This document shows positions 1 to 10,119 of a stretch of DNA of 64,000 bases, piece after piece. The notes below the pieces were generated by a model that searched no databases, had not been told where the DNA came from, and was given only the letters and a program-made list of their open reading frames with translations. Source of the DNA: Phymorhynchus buccinoides (taxonomy: Eukaryota; Mollusca; Gastropoda; Neogastropoda; Raphitomidae); contig CM065682.1 in the NCBI GenBank assembly GCA_017654935.2, positions 34,505,342 through 34,569,341 of the forward strand, read 5' to 3'. The translations under genes were made by a program, and so were the position numbers. How positions within the stretch are numbered: position 1 is the first letter of the stretch; the number at the start of each line of letters is the position of its first letter.

Positions 1-23
1 TCGGTTGGTGGAAAATTCAAATA

Positions 24-199
24 CAGTGGAACCTCCATTATAAGACCTCCCATTATAAGACTCCCTCCCACATAAGACCAACTTCCCCGAGACGTTGCCC
101 TTCTTTGCAAGTATTAAAATTACCTCCCTTTAAGACCGCTCCCTTATAAGACCTCATTTTGGATGATTTTTTTAAGGTCTTATAAGGGAGGTTCCACTG
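24..199. mobile_element. pogo/Tc1-mariner-like MITE (family A)
   Basis: The element begins CAGTGGAACCTCC and ends with the inverted GGAGGTTCCACTG. It is flanked on both sides by TA, the target duplication of Tc1/mariner/pogo elements. The inside holds further copies of the TTATAAGAC motif in both orientations, so most of it can fold on itself. No coding capacity is seen. Related copies lie at 978 and 51460. Confidence 0.8.
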
Positions 200-859
200 T
201 ACACTGCTCTTCCCCCGTGGGGATACTGAGGGTGGGGGCTTTAGTGCAAATAGTTCCCCCACCTTCTGGAAGTTCTTTATTCTGTTAATCTCACACCAAT
301 GCTTTTTTTGTTGACAAAAAGGATGTCTTTTGGGGGGGGGGGGGGGGGGGCAGTTTCAAGCTGTGGTGCCTTGATTTATGGTGTGTGGAAAGAAATGAAT
401 GCTTTGTGAAATTCTTTCTCAGAATACTGTTAGAAAATGTTTTGATTCATAGTAAATGCAGGAACTAATGCGAATAATTACATATATTCCAGTTCAAAAC
501 TTTATTTATGTAATTTTTCTTATGCCCCAATTTTGAATATTGAAGTATGACTTATAGTTTGTTTCAGCCATCATTGTTTCACATTCCAAGTCGGTTTTCC
601 CAAACACTTGTCAACTTTATTTATAGCTTTTTCATATTTGTCTTGAACTTCAATAGGCTGAAAGTTTACATTTTGCGTGAACCTCGTTTGTGCAACATGC
701 ATACTAGCAGAACTGTAAGACCTATTTTTAATATATAAATTAAAAGAAGAGGGATATACGGCTTCAGGTTAAACTTTAGCCTCAGACCAACTTTAACTGA
801 AGCACTTCACAATTGCCGAAACCTCTCATTTGTTGTTATATTTTTTATTGTTCCTCAAG
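200..859. other. Intronic sequence of PLA2G6, with a repeat fragment and a G-tract
   Basis: Positions 203-300 match one end of the 'GGGGATACTG / AGTTCCCCCACC' dispersed repeat that is complete at 61133-61445. A run of about 20 G lies near 331-350. The rest is AT-rich and non-coding. It runs up to the acceptor of the first recognisable PLA2G6 exon; earlier exons must lie left of the window. Confidence 0.6.
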
Positions 860-953
860 GTCTGTGGAAGTGATAGTGGACAAGCACCCTGATCAGAAAG
901 ATGTCAGAGACGCCATGGGACGCACTCCCCTGCACCACGCATGTTCAGAAGAG
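860..953 (+). CDS. PLA2G6: PLA2G6 exon (ankyrin repeat), first one visible
   Basis: This exon belongs to calcium-independent phospholipase A2 of group VI, which hydrolyses the sn-2 ester of phospholipids in membrane remodelling. It encodes an ankyrin-repeat segment with the signature GRTPLHHAC. The acceptor is TCAAG before 860; the donor GTATGG follows codon GAG. One base at 860 completes a codon begun in an upstream exon outside the window; the exon ends in phase 0, matching the next exon. The eleven exons from here to 17870 give 546 residues, against about 750-806 in vertebrate orthologues (from memory), so the N-terminus and several ankyrin repeats are missing from view. Assignment rests on the catalytic exons downstream. 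Confidence 0.8.
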
Positions 954-977
954 GTATGGAATAAGCGGATTTATATT

Positions 978-1127
978 CAGTGGAATCTCCCTTATAAGAC
1001 CACCCATTATAAGACTCCCTCTCTTTTAAGACCTACTTCTCTGAGACATTGCCCTTCCTTGTAAGTATTAAAATTACCTCCCTTCTAAGACCTTATAAGA
1101 CCTTTTTTGACCTCATTTTGGATGATT
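978..1127. mobile_element. Truncated family A MITE
   Basis: It begins CAGTGGAATCTCC and carries the TTATAAGAC motifs of the copy at 24-199. It breaks off after GGATGATTTA, where a (TAA)n stretch starts. Only one terminal repeat is present, so the second end was lost or displaced by the neighbouring insertion. Confidence 0.65.
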
Positions 1128-1215
1128 TAATAATAATAATAATTTCATTTATATAGCGCGATAAAAATCATGCTAAAAGCAAGCTCTCAGTGCTTTACAA
1201 ACATTGATGAAACTA
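1128..1215 (-). repeat. Retroposon 3' tail fragment with (TAA)n
   Basis: (TAA)n is followed by TTTATATAGCGCG and CAGTGCTTTACAAACATTGATGA. On the minus strand this has the same build as the 3' end of the LINE at 47.9 kb: GCGCTTT, then TATATAA, then (ATT)n. It is too diverged to be the same family, but looks like a short 3' tail of a related retroposon. Confidence 0.45.
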
Positions 1216-1475
1216 TATAAAAAATTAACAAATTGACACACCATGTTTCATACTAATGATATGAAATAAAAGTAACATTATTTAATGACACATGTATGAG
1301 AGAGGAGGGGTAGGGGCAGATGGACAGACAAAAAGACGGAGAGAAGTGGGCAGGGCAAACTTTGACATGAATAAGATGGAGAGACAGAGAGAGAGGGGTG
1401 AGGGTGGGAGGGAGGAGAGAGAGAGAGACAGAGGGGAGAGAGAGGACAGACAGGCAGACAGAGCGTAAGGAAATA

Positions 1476-1842
1476 CAGTGGAATCCGTTTAATTGGCCAT
1501 CGGATAATCGGCCAAAGCCACTTAATCGGCCAATTTCCTCTGGAAAGGAATTTTTTCTTCTTAAGCATGTGTTATTTTGTTCGTTTTTACGGCCAAAGCT
1601 GAAATCTTCAATTTCGCTTTATTGGCCACTTTTTCTCTCAAATTTTTCCTCTTTACCCCGTTTTGAGAGGGAGAACAACAGAGGCAGACAAACTGACAAC
1701 ACGCTTTTGACGTTTACATGGTTGAGTGTGAAGTTGGAAGGTGAGCTGTTGTCAATTGAAAGACCCTGCATGGCGCTAAAATCACTCAAGAAAACAAAAT
1801 CATTGTCTTTTACTCGTGCTTCTGTCAAGTTGTAGGATTAAT

Positions 1843-1878
<36 letters not shown>

Positions 1879-2054
1879 CATCACAAAAAGGGAAAGAATT
1901 TGAATTTGAACTGCAACATTTAATTTTGACGTCATTGCTTTTGACTTGCATAATTGCGTCATACAGTATCTCGATGTTCGTTTTATCGTCTGATTCGCTT
2001 TATCAGCCATATTTTTCCTGGTCCCAAAAGTGGCCGATTAAGCGGATTCCACTG
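1476..2054. mobile_element. Pogo-like element (family B), 579 bp
   Basis: The terminal inverted repeats start CAGTGGAATCCG and end CGGATTCCACTG, extend inward through TTAATTGGCC / GGCCGATTAA, and are flanked by TA on both sides. The interior contains a (CA)n tract at 1843-1876 and no intact transposase. Its terminal CAGTGGAA is shared with family A, which suggests a common transposase source. Confidence 0.8.
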
Positions 2055-2181
2055 TACAAATAATATCAATAAAAAGTCATAAGATAAAAGCACTAAGGCA
2101 TGAGAGGTAAAAGTTAAAGGCTACCCTCAGCCTTCATTATTGCTATTGTGGTGGTACCTTCTGGCTTTTTGCGCCTCGCAG

Positions 2182-2364
2182 ATGGTGTCCAAACTGGCCC
2201 TGATGGGCTGCAACATGAACGAGAAGAACGCGGACGGGGAGACCCCCCTGCTGCTGATGATGCGGGAGAAGAGGCACAGCTGCATCCTGGCCCTGCTGTG
2301 TCACGGGGCAGACTGCAACGTGCAGGACAGTCAGGGAGAGACCGTGCTTCACAAGGCTGTCATG
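2182..2364 (+). CDS. PLA2G6: PLA2G6 exon (ankyrin repeats)
   Basis: It encodes 61 codons including DGETPLLLM, then LLCHGADCNVQDSQGETVLHKA, a classic ankyrin repeat core. The acceptor is CCTCGCAG and the donor GTACCT; both boundaries are phase 0. Codon use is GC-rich (CTG, AAC, GAC), in sharp contrast to the AT-rich introns, which helps mark the exon limits. Confidence 0.85.
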
Positions 2365-2908
2365 GTACCTAGGGGGCTTGGGAACTTTTAATTGCAGTCA
2401 TAGACTAATAGAGATTCTGGCTAAGTTGCAGTTTAAGCATCCCCCTACCCCTCTGCCGGCAAATTTTTCTCATTGAAAATGTTCGCTTAGAAACAGCATT
2501 CTGCCTTGCTTGATCAGGTTGGGGTTAGTTTCATAAAACTGAAAGAACCACACTTTGAGATTGAAAGTCATAAACAGGGGTCTAGTCTGTAAAGTGCATC
2601 TTTGCCGAGATTCCTCTCTGAAAAGTAGTAATAATCTGTTACTTTTGTTCTCACCTACACAAGAGTCTTGTTTATTGTGTGTTGTGTGAGTGATGTCCTT
2701 ATCTGATTGTCTTTATGAGGATGCCACCATGTCTGTCCAGCAGCCGCTTCTAATAGAATATCAATCCCTTTCACTTCCAAACATCATGCGAAGATGCATC
2801 CTGTTGTATGTTAATGCTCCGATCAAGAACTGAACTTATAGAGAAAACATCTTGAATATCTTGTTTTGTTGTTGTCTTTATTGATAACATACTGTTTCTC
2901 ATTTTCAG

Positions 2909-3024
2909 GAGGATGACACAGAGTTGGTGCGAACATACATCGTGTTCAACGCTGACCCCAACATAAGGAACAGCAACAACCATTCCACGCGACATCTGGC
3001 CACCGTCTCCAACCGCATGGATAG
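2909..3024 (+). CDS. PLA2G6: PLA2G6 exon (ankyrin repeat)
   Basis: The exon follows a clean TTTTCAG acceptor and ends ...ATG GAT AG before GTCAGT, leaving phase 2. It encodes EDDTELVRTYIVFNADPNIR and then NNHSTRHLA, a degenerate ankyrin repeat. The split AG joins with A of the next exon at 6689 to give Arg. The intron that follows is 3.66 kb and has been enlarged by a LINE relic, microsatellites, a MITE and the 59-bp array. Confidence 0.85.
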
Positions 3025-3197
3025 GTCAGTCATTGGAGATTGGGAAGTAAGCACCTCTGTTTATAATAGAAATGGAAAAATGAGATGGCATAATGCTATA
3101 TGAGCTAGAAAGTTCTGAGAGTGTGAAGATCTCTGTCCAGGAAAGAATTTGAGTTACTATAAGGGCATTACTCTAACTCAAGTCGTTTCCATGCATG

Positions 3198-3198
<1 letters not shown>

Positions 3199-3273
<75 letters not shown>

Positions 3274-3332
3274 CCTCCCTCCCTCCCCTCCCTCCCTCCC
3301 TCCCTCCCTCCCTCCCTCCCCATCCGCAGAAA
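3199..3332. repeat. (CT)n / (CCCT)n microsatellite
   Basis: About 70 bp of pure CT is followed by about 60 bp of CCCT-type repeats. It lies directly against the LINE relic at 3336. Confidence 0.95.
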
Positions 3333-3335
3333 TCC

Positions 3336-4019
3336 AAATTTATGTTGGTTACAACTAGGCAAAAGCGCCAAAATATAAAGACTAATTTATGTAAGTTAAA
3401 TATATTAAATAAGGAATTGGAAGAAGTAAATTTCTATAAGCTGTTAGGTCTTACTATTGATAATAATCTCTCGTGGTCAAAGCATGTTTCACTTCTGTCC
3501 AAGAAACTATCACAAAAAACATTTCAATTGAATCGAATTAAACACTTTCTAGACCAGCATTCCCGGACTCTCTTTTTTCATGCATATATTCAATCAGACA
3601 TGGACTATGTGTCAACATGTTGGGACTTAGCAAGTGAAAATTGTTTAAAACCACTTCACAGTATTTATAGACGTTCCCTTAAACTTATTCTATTAAAATC
3701 CTCCTCCCTTGATTCATGTGACTATAAGAAATTAGATATTCTGCCTTTTCATCTCAAATGTAAGCATAACAAAGCTGTGTTTATGTTTAAAATTATGAAT
3801 AAATTAACACCATATTATCTGCAAAAACATTTCCCAGTATATAACATTCGTGGGAAGTCGATTATTCGTACCCCTCGACCTAGAACAAATCTATTCATGT
3901 CCTCATTAGTCCACTCAGGAGCAAAATTGTGGAACGATATGCCTAACCACATAAAACAGAAACCGAGCTTGTCATCTTTCAGAAAGGCATATCATAAATA
4001 CTTGATGGACCAATTATAA
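3336..4019 (+). pseudogene. 5'-truncated non-LTR retrotransposon, RT C-terminal part
   Basis: An open stretch of about 225 codons encodes the region after the reverse transcriptase active site: KFMLVTTRQKRQ, then LLGLTIDNNLSW, and near the end GAKLWNDMPNHIK followed by a stop at 4017-4019. These are standard C-terminal landmarks of CR1/L2/jockey-type LINE proteins. The catalytic palm with F/YxDD is missing because the copy is 5' truncated. The frame happens to stay open leftward through the CT tract. The remainder to about 4460 is GT-rich, perhaps the old 3' UTR. Confidence 0.8.
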
Positions 4020-5067
4020 ATCTGTTTAGTCTTATTTTACCTTGCGAATTACAATACATATGTTCACAATACACGTTTAATTATGTTTATATATACATTC
4101 AAATGATATTACAAGGTGTAGAGAACATTTAAGATTTTATGTGAACTGATATACATGTACATGTACATAATATAAGAATTTGTATGCATGTATGTATGTG
4201 TGCATAGGTTTGTGGGGGTGGGGTATGTGGGGGGTGCTTGTGGGAGTGAGTGCGGGGGGGAGGGGGTAGAGACTGGGAGGTGTTTTTTGTTGTTGTTTCT
4301 TGGTGTGTTTTTTGTGGGGTGGGGTGGGGGTCTTTAATTTTGAATTGCTGTTGTGTGGCCATTTTTGCCTTGTTGTATTATATTACATGTATATTTTTGT
4401 CACTATTGTTGCCAGTTTTGTTGTTGTTTTTACGTTTCTGTTAATCATTTTCTTCTTTAATTGTTTATTTGCTTGAGGGCAATAGTGTAAAAAAGCTACC
4501 CAGCTTATTTTTTTAAATTTATTTATTTTATTTATTAAGACAACTTTTATAGCGCCTAATCTTTAAGCTCTAAGCGCTTTACAGAAATCACTAAAAATGA
4601 ATAACAAACACAATGAACAAAAAGTATACATCAAACATTGACCAACACCCCCCTTCCCTGATCCCTCAGTCAATTTCTCAATCACGCCCAAATAATGAAT
4701 GACATAATCTACAGTACACTTTCGCAACCAACTTGAAACACTCACACTGATGGACACTTAAAGACGCCCAGGCCACACTATTAACAAATCACACTCACAC
4801 TTATAACGATAGAGAGAGAAAGAGAACGAGAGAGAGAAAGAGAAAGAGACAGACATACAGACAGACAGACAGAGAAAGACAGAGACGGAGACACAGAGAG
4901 TCAGACAGAGGGACAGACAGAGAAAGAGAGAAGAGAGAGACACACAAACAGAGACAGAGATATATTATAGGACTGAAATACAGTTGCATGCATCATAAAA
5001 TAACAACTTACTATCATTTGTACATACAATAGTCACAAAAAGGCACATTATATTCAATATTAATAAA

Positions 5068-5070
<3 letters not shown>
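4020..5070. other. Intronic sequence, repeat-rich
   Basis: GT-rich sequence runs to about 4460. Positions 4507-4590 (ATTTATTAAGACAAC, TTATAGCGCC, TAAGCGCTTTACAG) resemble the minus-strand LINE/SINE tails at 1128 and 26158. A GA/GACA-rich simple-sequence block spans 4809-4960. I see no exon. Confidence 0.6.
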
Positions 5071-5123
<53 letters not shown>

Positions 5124-5359
5124 GACACGCACGCACACACGCGCACACACACAGACACACACGATTAGTGGAAAAACATTAAATGAATGACACTCACACA
5201 CATACTAATAAAATAGCATTTTAAAACACTTATAATGTAAAATCATTTTAAAACAGTGAGACAAAATGGATAAATAAATAAAAATACACAAGTACATAAA
5301 ATGTTCACAATATTAAAATACACCCATCCAGCCCATCCTTTCACACACACACACACACA

Positions 5360-5395
<36 letters not shown>

Positions 5396-5427
5396 CACGC
5401 ACGCACGCACGCACGCATGCACGCACG

Positions 5428-5470
<43 letters not shown>

Positions 5471-5530
5471 GCACACACACACACACATGCGCGCATGTAC
5501 ACACACGCACGCGCTCACATGCACTCATCC
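5071..5530. repeat. (CA)n and (CACG)n microsatellites
   Basis: There are two tracts: about 5071-5160, mostly CA, and 5341-5515, with alternating CA and CGCA/CACG blocks. The second is a long alternating purine-pyrimidine run and therefore a candidate for Z-DNA; that structural point is inference. Confidence 0.9.
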
Positions 5531-5870
5531 ATTGTGCATCACTGACCGTACCGGCAGAGAGCAGAAGCAGAAAGAAGAAAATGGACAAAATGGAAGGTAA
5601 TGCAGAAAAGCAGAAGAGGGAGCGTAAAAGAAGGAAGGAGTTGGGGATAGAGACGGGGATAGAGAGGAGCAGAGAGTAAGACAGATAGAAAACGGAGAGA
5701 CAAAGAGTGAGAGACGAGTAGACAAAGTGGGGAGGGGGGGGGGGGGGAGAAGTTAAGAAAAAGAGCAAGGGGGGTGGAGAGGGGGGACAGATGGACAGGC
5801 ATACAGAGTGTCCCCCCTTATCTGTTTTACCCTCAATAAAAACATTCGTATTCGCATATTCGTATTCGTA

Positions 5871-6082
<212 letters not shown>

Positions 6083-6262
6083 TTCTCTGTATGATGTATA
6101 TCTCTGTGCATAGTCTTGATTGTGTAGTTGCTGTATGTGTCTGAATGTGCATGTGCTTGTGTGTCTGTCAATTTGTCTGTCTTACTGTCTGAATATCTTG
6201 TGGTTTCCCATTTGCACAGAACACATCCCATACTTGCTGAATGTTTTGAGTCTGTTTTTGTA

Positions 6263-6402
6263 CAGTGGAAATCTGGCAAGTCAAAATTGAACAGACTGAA
6301 ATTTCATTTTGAGGTATCCGATATCTTGAGATAGAACAAAAAGGATCAGGTGAGCTCTCTGATGTTTGTGGTACCCATTTTAAAGTTAGCTGCTTTCCAC
6401 TG
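6263..6402. mobile_element. Short TA-flanked MITE
   Basis: It starts CAGTGGAAATC and ends GCTTTCCACTG, with TA on both sides. The inverted match is only about 9 bp (CAGTGGAAA), shared with families A and B. 140 bp, non-coding. The 59-bp exon-edge array starts immediately to its right. Confidence 0.6.
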
Positions 6403-6406
6403 TATA

Positions 6407-6688
6407 TGTCTGGTGCTGTCTGTATATCACGTGGGTTTTTGTGTGTGCACAGAGAACTGATCATGTGTCTGGTGCTGTTTGTATATCACGTGGGTTTTTG
6501 TGTGAGCACAGAGAACTGATCATGTGTCTGGTGCTGTTTGTATATCACGTGAGTTTTTGTGTGAGCACAGAGAACTGATCATGTGTCTGGTGCTGTTTGT
6601 ATATCACATGGGTTTTTGTGTGAGCACAGAGAACTGATCATGTGTCTGTTGCTGTCTGTATATCATGTGGGTTTTTGTGTGTGCACAG
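6407..6688 (+). repeat. 59-bp tandem array carrying a PLA2G6 splice acceptor
   Basis: Five units at 59-bp spacing (TATATCACGTG near 6422, 6481, 6540, 6599; TATATCATGTG near 6658). Each holds the intron end TTTTTGTGTG(A/T)GCACAG, then AGAACTGATC and GTGTCTGGTGCT, the first codons of the exon that starts at 6689. The repeat units lack a 13-bp stretch (CTGTACCTGCTGC) that the true exon keeps. The unit therefore duplicates an intron/exon junction, and four upstream decoy acceptors precede the real one. Confidence 0.85.
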
Positions 6689-6837
6689 AGAACTGATCCT
6701 GTACCTGCTGCATGTGTCTGGTGCTCGGCGGTGCACGCAGGAGGTGAAGGGGTGCCTGGCGGGGTGTGTGGCCGAGGGTTCTCACAACGGGGTACCCGAC
6801 AAAGCCATGTCCACCCTGATGAAGCTGGACAGTGTGG
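6689..6837 (+). CDS. PLA2G6: PLA2G6 exon (end of ankyrin region)
   Basis: It enters in phase 2 (A at 6689 completes AGA) and leaves in phase 1 before GTGAGA. It encodes RELILYLLHVSGARRC, then GCVAEGSHNGVPDKAMSTLM and KLDSV. In orthologues the stretch ending GA-RRC/KRC sits at the end of the ankyrin block (from memory), followed by a poorly conserved linker. The acceptor chosen is the last of five near-identical CACAG-AGAACTGATC copies; it is the only one that yields an exon with the full coding sequence. Confidence 0.8.
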
Positions 6838-6884
6838 GTGAGAAACGCTTCAACGTTGTCTGTGAACAATTTGTGTTTTGTTGA

Positions 6885-7068
6885 TGAGGAATTGCACAAT
6901 GTGGTGCCTGACAAAGCTTTGATTACCCTTATGAAGCTGGACAGTATGGATGAGAGATGCTTTAATGTCTCTGTGCGTTTGTCCTGTTAATGATTACAGA
7001 CCCTGTGGCTGAGGGTTCACACAATATGGTGCCTGACAAAGCTACAGCCATCCTCCTGAACAACTCAA
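6885..7068 (+). pseudogene. Decayed tandem copies of the preceding PLA2G6 exon's 3' half
   Basis: 6893-6960 (GCACAATGTGGTGCCTGACAA, then AAGCTGGACAGTATGGATGA) and 7007-7065 (CTGTGGCTGAGGGTTCACAC, then GTGCCTGACAAAGCTACAGC) are recognisable copies of the exon segment at 6767-6840. They carry substitutions and no intact frame with splice sites. They look like old tandem duplicates of the exon end that escaped selection. Confidence 0.75.
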
Positions 7069-7155
7069 CTTTTTTTTTAACCAACTTTAATCAGTATAAG
7101 AGGAGCTTGTTGTGATTGTGTTGGTTTTGTCTGTTTGTTGGTTCAGGATCATCAC

Positions 7156-8014
7156 TGAGTTCCCCCTGCTTTTTGTTGTTGTTGCTTTCCCATGTTCTGG
7201 GCCGTACAGTGGCATTGCTCCCACGCCGCTCATTCCGAAGTCCCAATTCGCAGCCACACCTCCGCATGTTCAGGTCGCAGAATCCGAGACCAGCAGTCCA
7301 AGAGGAGCGAATCTATGTTAGGCCGTCAGGAGGCAACCAACCGAGGAGACACTGCACTGCTGCTGAGTCACCTCGGTGGAGTTCAGTGGAGCCTGTTCAG
7401 GACACCACCTACTGACGACACTATTCTCTTAGTCGCGGAGCCAGCGTGAGTGAGGTCCTCCTCTGAGGGTGCCACCACGACCGTCCATCGACAGCTCCCC
7501 AGAACACATTGATCCCCATGAGACTTTGACCTGAACGCACCAAGGCATAGACTGGATCGGAAACCGAAACTGAGGTCACCATGAGAGCAGGGCTTGCAAA
7601 GTCACAGAATTTGAGACTTTTTTTTTTTTTTAAGTGATTGATGGAAATGAGGTGGGTAACTATGATGATGATGCTATGGAGTTCCGTATCGGTCTGAAAC
7701 TGCATGACAGGGCTGTATTCTACACTTCCTTTCATAATGATATCCCAGCGTTAACCAGGCCCGAGAACTACAGATACCTGCAGTGTTGGTCTTGAAATTA
7801 GAGTAACACTCTCAGAATTGCATCCGTTAAGCGGATGAAGCTCGACTGTGGTTTCAGTCTTCCCATTGAGCCCACAGCCACTCACTCTGGGTAGGAGTCG
7901 GTCCAGGACCGAAAAAACCCTCGCCTCTGCTGGGATTCGAACCCGAGACCTCCCAGCCAGTAGTCCGTGATGCTAACCACTATGCCACGGCGGCTGTTGA
8001 GTTCCCCCTGCTTT
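7156..8014 (-). mobile_element. tRNA-headed composite retroposon with 17-bp target duplication
   Basis: Positions 7156-7172 and 7998-8014 are the same 17 bp, TGAGTTCCCCCTGCTTT, bounding an insertion of about 825 bp. On the minus strand the insert opens at 7997 with a tRNA-like region: A-box-like TGGCATAGTGGTTAG and B box GGTTCGAATCC, about 50 bp apart. It ends at 7173 in a (CAA)n tail. These are hallmarks of a pol III-type SINE moved by a LINE, but it is much longer than a usual SINE, so it may be a composite. Positions 7204-7425 resemble 18896-19090. It sits inside a PLA2G6 intron. Confidence 0.8.
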
Positions 8015-8202
8015 ATGACAGCATTCTATTCTACCAGCATCAAGGTTAGAAGTTATGTTTTCTTATTTTTTTCATGGTTTGTTTATTTTCATGACTGTTT
8101 ATTAGAAACACTAGTAAAGACATTTTGAATTGGTTTGGCTAGCATTTTGTGAAGGGTTAGGGTACTATGCTGTGGGTGACAGACATCCTGTGTTGTGTGC
8201 AG

Positions 8203-8315
8203 CCATGTTTGATGAACTGCTGTCAGCCACTGGGTCGGGCAACAGTGCCACTGTCACTGACAGCTCTGGATCTGTGCTGGACATGATCGACATTCCTTCC
8301 AACATTGGAAACAGA
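8203..8315 (+). CDS. PLA2G6: PLA2G6 exon (linker before catalytic domain)
   Basis: The acceptor is GTGTGCAG and the donor AGA|GTGAGT. The incoming phase 1 (G plus CC) and outgoing phase 0 are exactly what is needed to join 6837 to 12751. It encodes AMFDELLSATGSGNSATVTD, then SSGSVLDMIDIPSNIGNR. This is a low-complexity Ser/Thr linker; its last residues NR abut VLSLDGGG. I recognise no conserved motif, so identity rests on phase, splice sites and position. Confidence 0.7.
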
Positions 8316-8442
8316 GTGAGTGTGGGCAATAGTGCAGATTCTTCTTCTTCTATCACTCAGACAGGGACACCAGTTGCACGAATAATTGCTGCCGAAGACT
8401 CTCCAAAAGGTCTTCTCCCCATCTGCTGTGTCAGATGGACTT

Positions 8443-8768
8443 CTTCTTCTTCTTTTTCTGCGTTCCCAGGCCATATGGCCACAATGGGTGAGGTACATAT
8501 GTGTTTGGTTTTCATTTTTTACTGGTCTCCCCGCTGCGTACAGCCGACACATTCCAATTTCGGAGGAGCTCAAAGGAGAAACATTATTTGGAAGATTTTT
8601 TTTTTTAAAAGGCAGGAGAATGGGCCAATAAGTCAGAAAGATAGTAGATGACACAAAGCAAGGAAAAAGGCAGAGTCAAAGAGAGAGATTAGAGGAAGTT
8701 ACAAGCACAGAACTTCCAGAAGGTGAGTGAACTATTTTTACTAAAGAACCCCCGGTATCCCCACAGGG
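8443..8768 (-). repeat. Dispersed repeat R2, full-length copy
   Basis: It runs from CTTCTTCTTCTTC and GTTCCCAGGCCATATGGCC at the left to CCGGTATCCCCACAGG at the right. In sense orientation (see 61133-61445) it starts GGGGATACTG and ends GGGAACNCAGAAGAAG, i.e. with an (AAG)n tail. Other copies or parts are at 203, 16452, 22870, 31400, 34390 and 61133. Type unknown; the tail suggests retroposition. Confidence 0.7.
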
Positions 8769-8863
8769 AGTCAGATGGACAAGTTTCGTCCCTGAGGTTC
8801 TGATAGTGTAGATGATGGTGATGATGATGTCAGACAATGAGGATGGTGGTCACATGATGTATG

Positions 8864-9310
8864 CAGTGGTTAAGCCTGGGAGAAACATTTGGAATATGGT
8901 TCTGATCCAGACAAAGGTGATAGTAACAATGACGATGATGAAAGTGATGATGACGATGACTGATGACTCCAGTAATGATGACAACAACAACAATGACAAT
9001 GGTGAGGATTATGATGATTGTTGTTGTTGTCGTACCCTGGCTTAAAGACTCCAGGGATCTTTCCAACAGCCGAATCAGGGGCCTGGTTCTGATCCTGGTG
9101 ATGATAATAATAATGATTGTTGTTATTGTACCCTGGCTAAAAGACTCCAGGGATCATCCCAACAGCCGAAGCACTTGAACACCATGGCACAAATGCATCA
9201 TCTAGAGATGAGAACATTACATGTGTGACCGTTTTTGATTACCCCGCCATGTAAGCAGCCACACTTCGTCTTTGGGGGATAATAATAATAATGATGATGA
9301 TGACGACATT
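8864..9310 (+). repeat. Oldest, decayed copies of the PLA2G6 catalytic-exon edge
   Basis: 8864-8930 (GGTTAAGCCTGGGAG, GGTTCTGATCCAGAC) and 9073-9105 (ATCAGGGGCCTGGTTCTGAT) are weak copies of the exon edge at 12751, each followed by GAT/AAT-rich sequence. Copies of dispersed repeat R1 (partial at about 9027-9060, fuller at about 9125-9290) interrupt them. Confidence 0.6.
9125..9290 (+). repeat. Dispersed repeat R1
   Basis: About 165 bp from ACCCTGGCTAAAAGACTCCA to CCACACTTCGTCTTTGGGGG. Further copies are at 38690-38866 (minus) and 53199-53366 (plus), sharing AAGCACTTGAACAC and GATGAGAACATTA. No coding capacity or clear terminal repeats; class unknown. Confidence 0.75.
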
Positions 9311-10119
9311 GACAATGTGTACAGGTGTTGAGCCTGGATGGGGGAGGCATCAGGGGTGCTGATCCAGATGATAATGGTGATATGACAATGACAATGTTTT
9401 TAGGTACTGGGCCTTGATGGCGAAGGCACCAGGGGTGCTGATCCAGATGATAATGGTGATATGACAATGACGTTGTTTTTAGGTACTGGGCCTTGATGGG
9501 GGAGGCACCAGGGGTGCTGATCCAGATGATAATGGTGATATGACAATGACGTTGTTTTTAGGTACTGGGCCTTGATGGGGGAGGCACCAGGGGTGCTGAT
9601 CCAGATGATAATGGTGATATGACAATAACGTTGTTTTTAGGTACTGGGCCTGGATGGGGGAGGCACCAGGGGTGCTGATCCAGATGATAATGGTGATATG
9701 ACAATGACGTTGTTTTTAGGTACTGGGCCTGGATGGGGGAGGCACCAGGGGTGCTGATCCAGATGATAATGGTGATATGACAATGACGTTTTTAGGTACT
9801 GGGCCTGGATGGGGGAGGCACCAGGGGTGCTGATCCAGATGATAATGGTGATATGACAATGACGTTGTTTTTAGGTACTGGGCCTTGATGGGGGAGGCAC
9901 CAGGGGTGCTGATCCAGATGATTATGGTGATATGACAATGACGTTGTTTTTAGGTACTGGGCCTTGATGGGGGAGGCACCAGGGGTGCTGATCCAGATGA
10001 TAATGGTGATATGACAATGACGTTGTTTTTAGGTACTGGGCCTTGATGGGGGAGGCACCAGGGGTGCTGATCCAGATGATAATGGTGATATGACAATGAC
10101 GTTTTTAGGTACTGGGCCT
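9311..10119 (+). repeat. 79-80-bp tandem array, older subfamily of the exon edge
   Basis: About ten units. Each contains GTTTTTAG|GTACTGGGCC, then TTGATGGGGGAGGCACCAGG and GTGCTGATCCAGATGATAAT. They are diverged copies of the acceptor plus first 48 bases of the exon at 12751. Unit length is shorter than the 85-106 bp of the array to the right. Most units lost bases that keep the DGGGIRG frame. Confidence 0.9.

Noticed and set aside
6407..6688. CRISPR-like or bacterial repeat array
   Set aside because: Direct tandem repeats without unique spacers, in an intron of an animal gene; the same holds for the arrays at 36082 and 50065.
7930..7997. Functional tRNA gene on the minus strand
   Set aside because: A- and B-box-like sequences are present, but the region continues directly into a retroposon body bounded by a 17-bp target duplication, so it is read as a tRNA-derived retroposon head.
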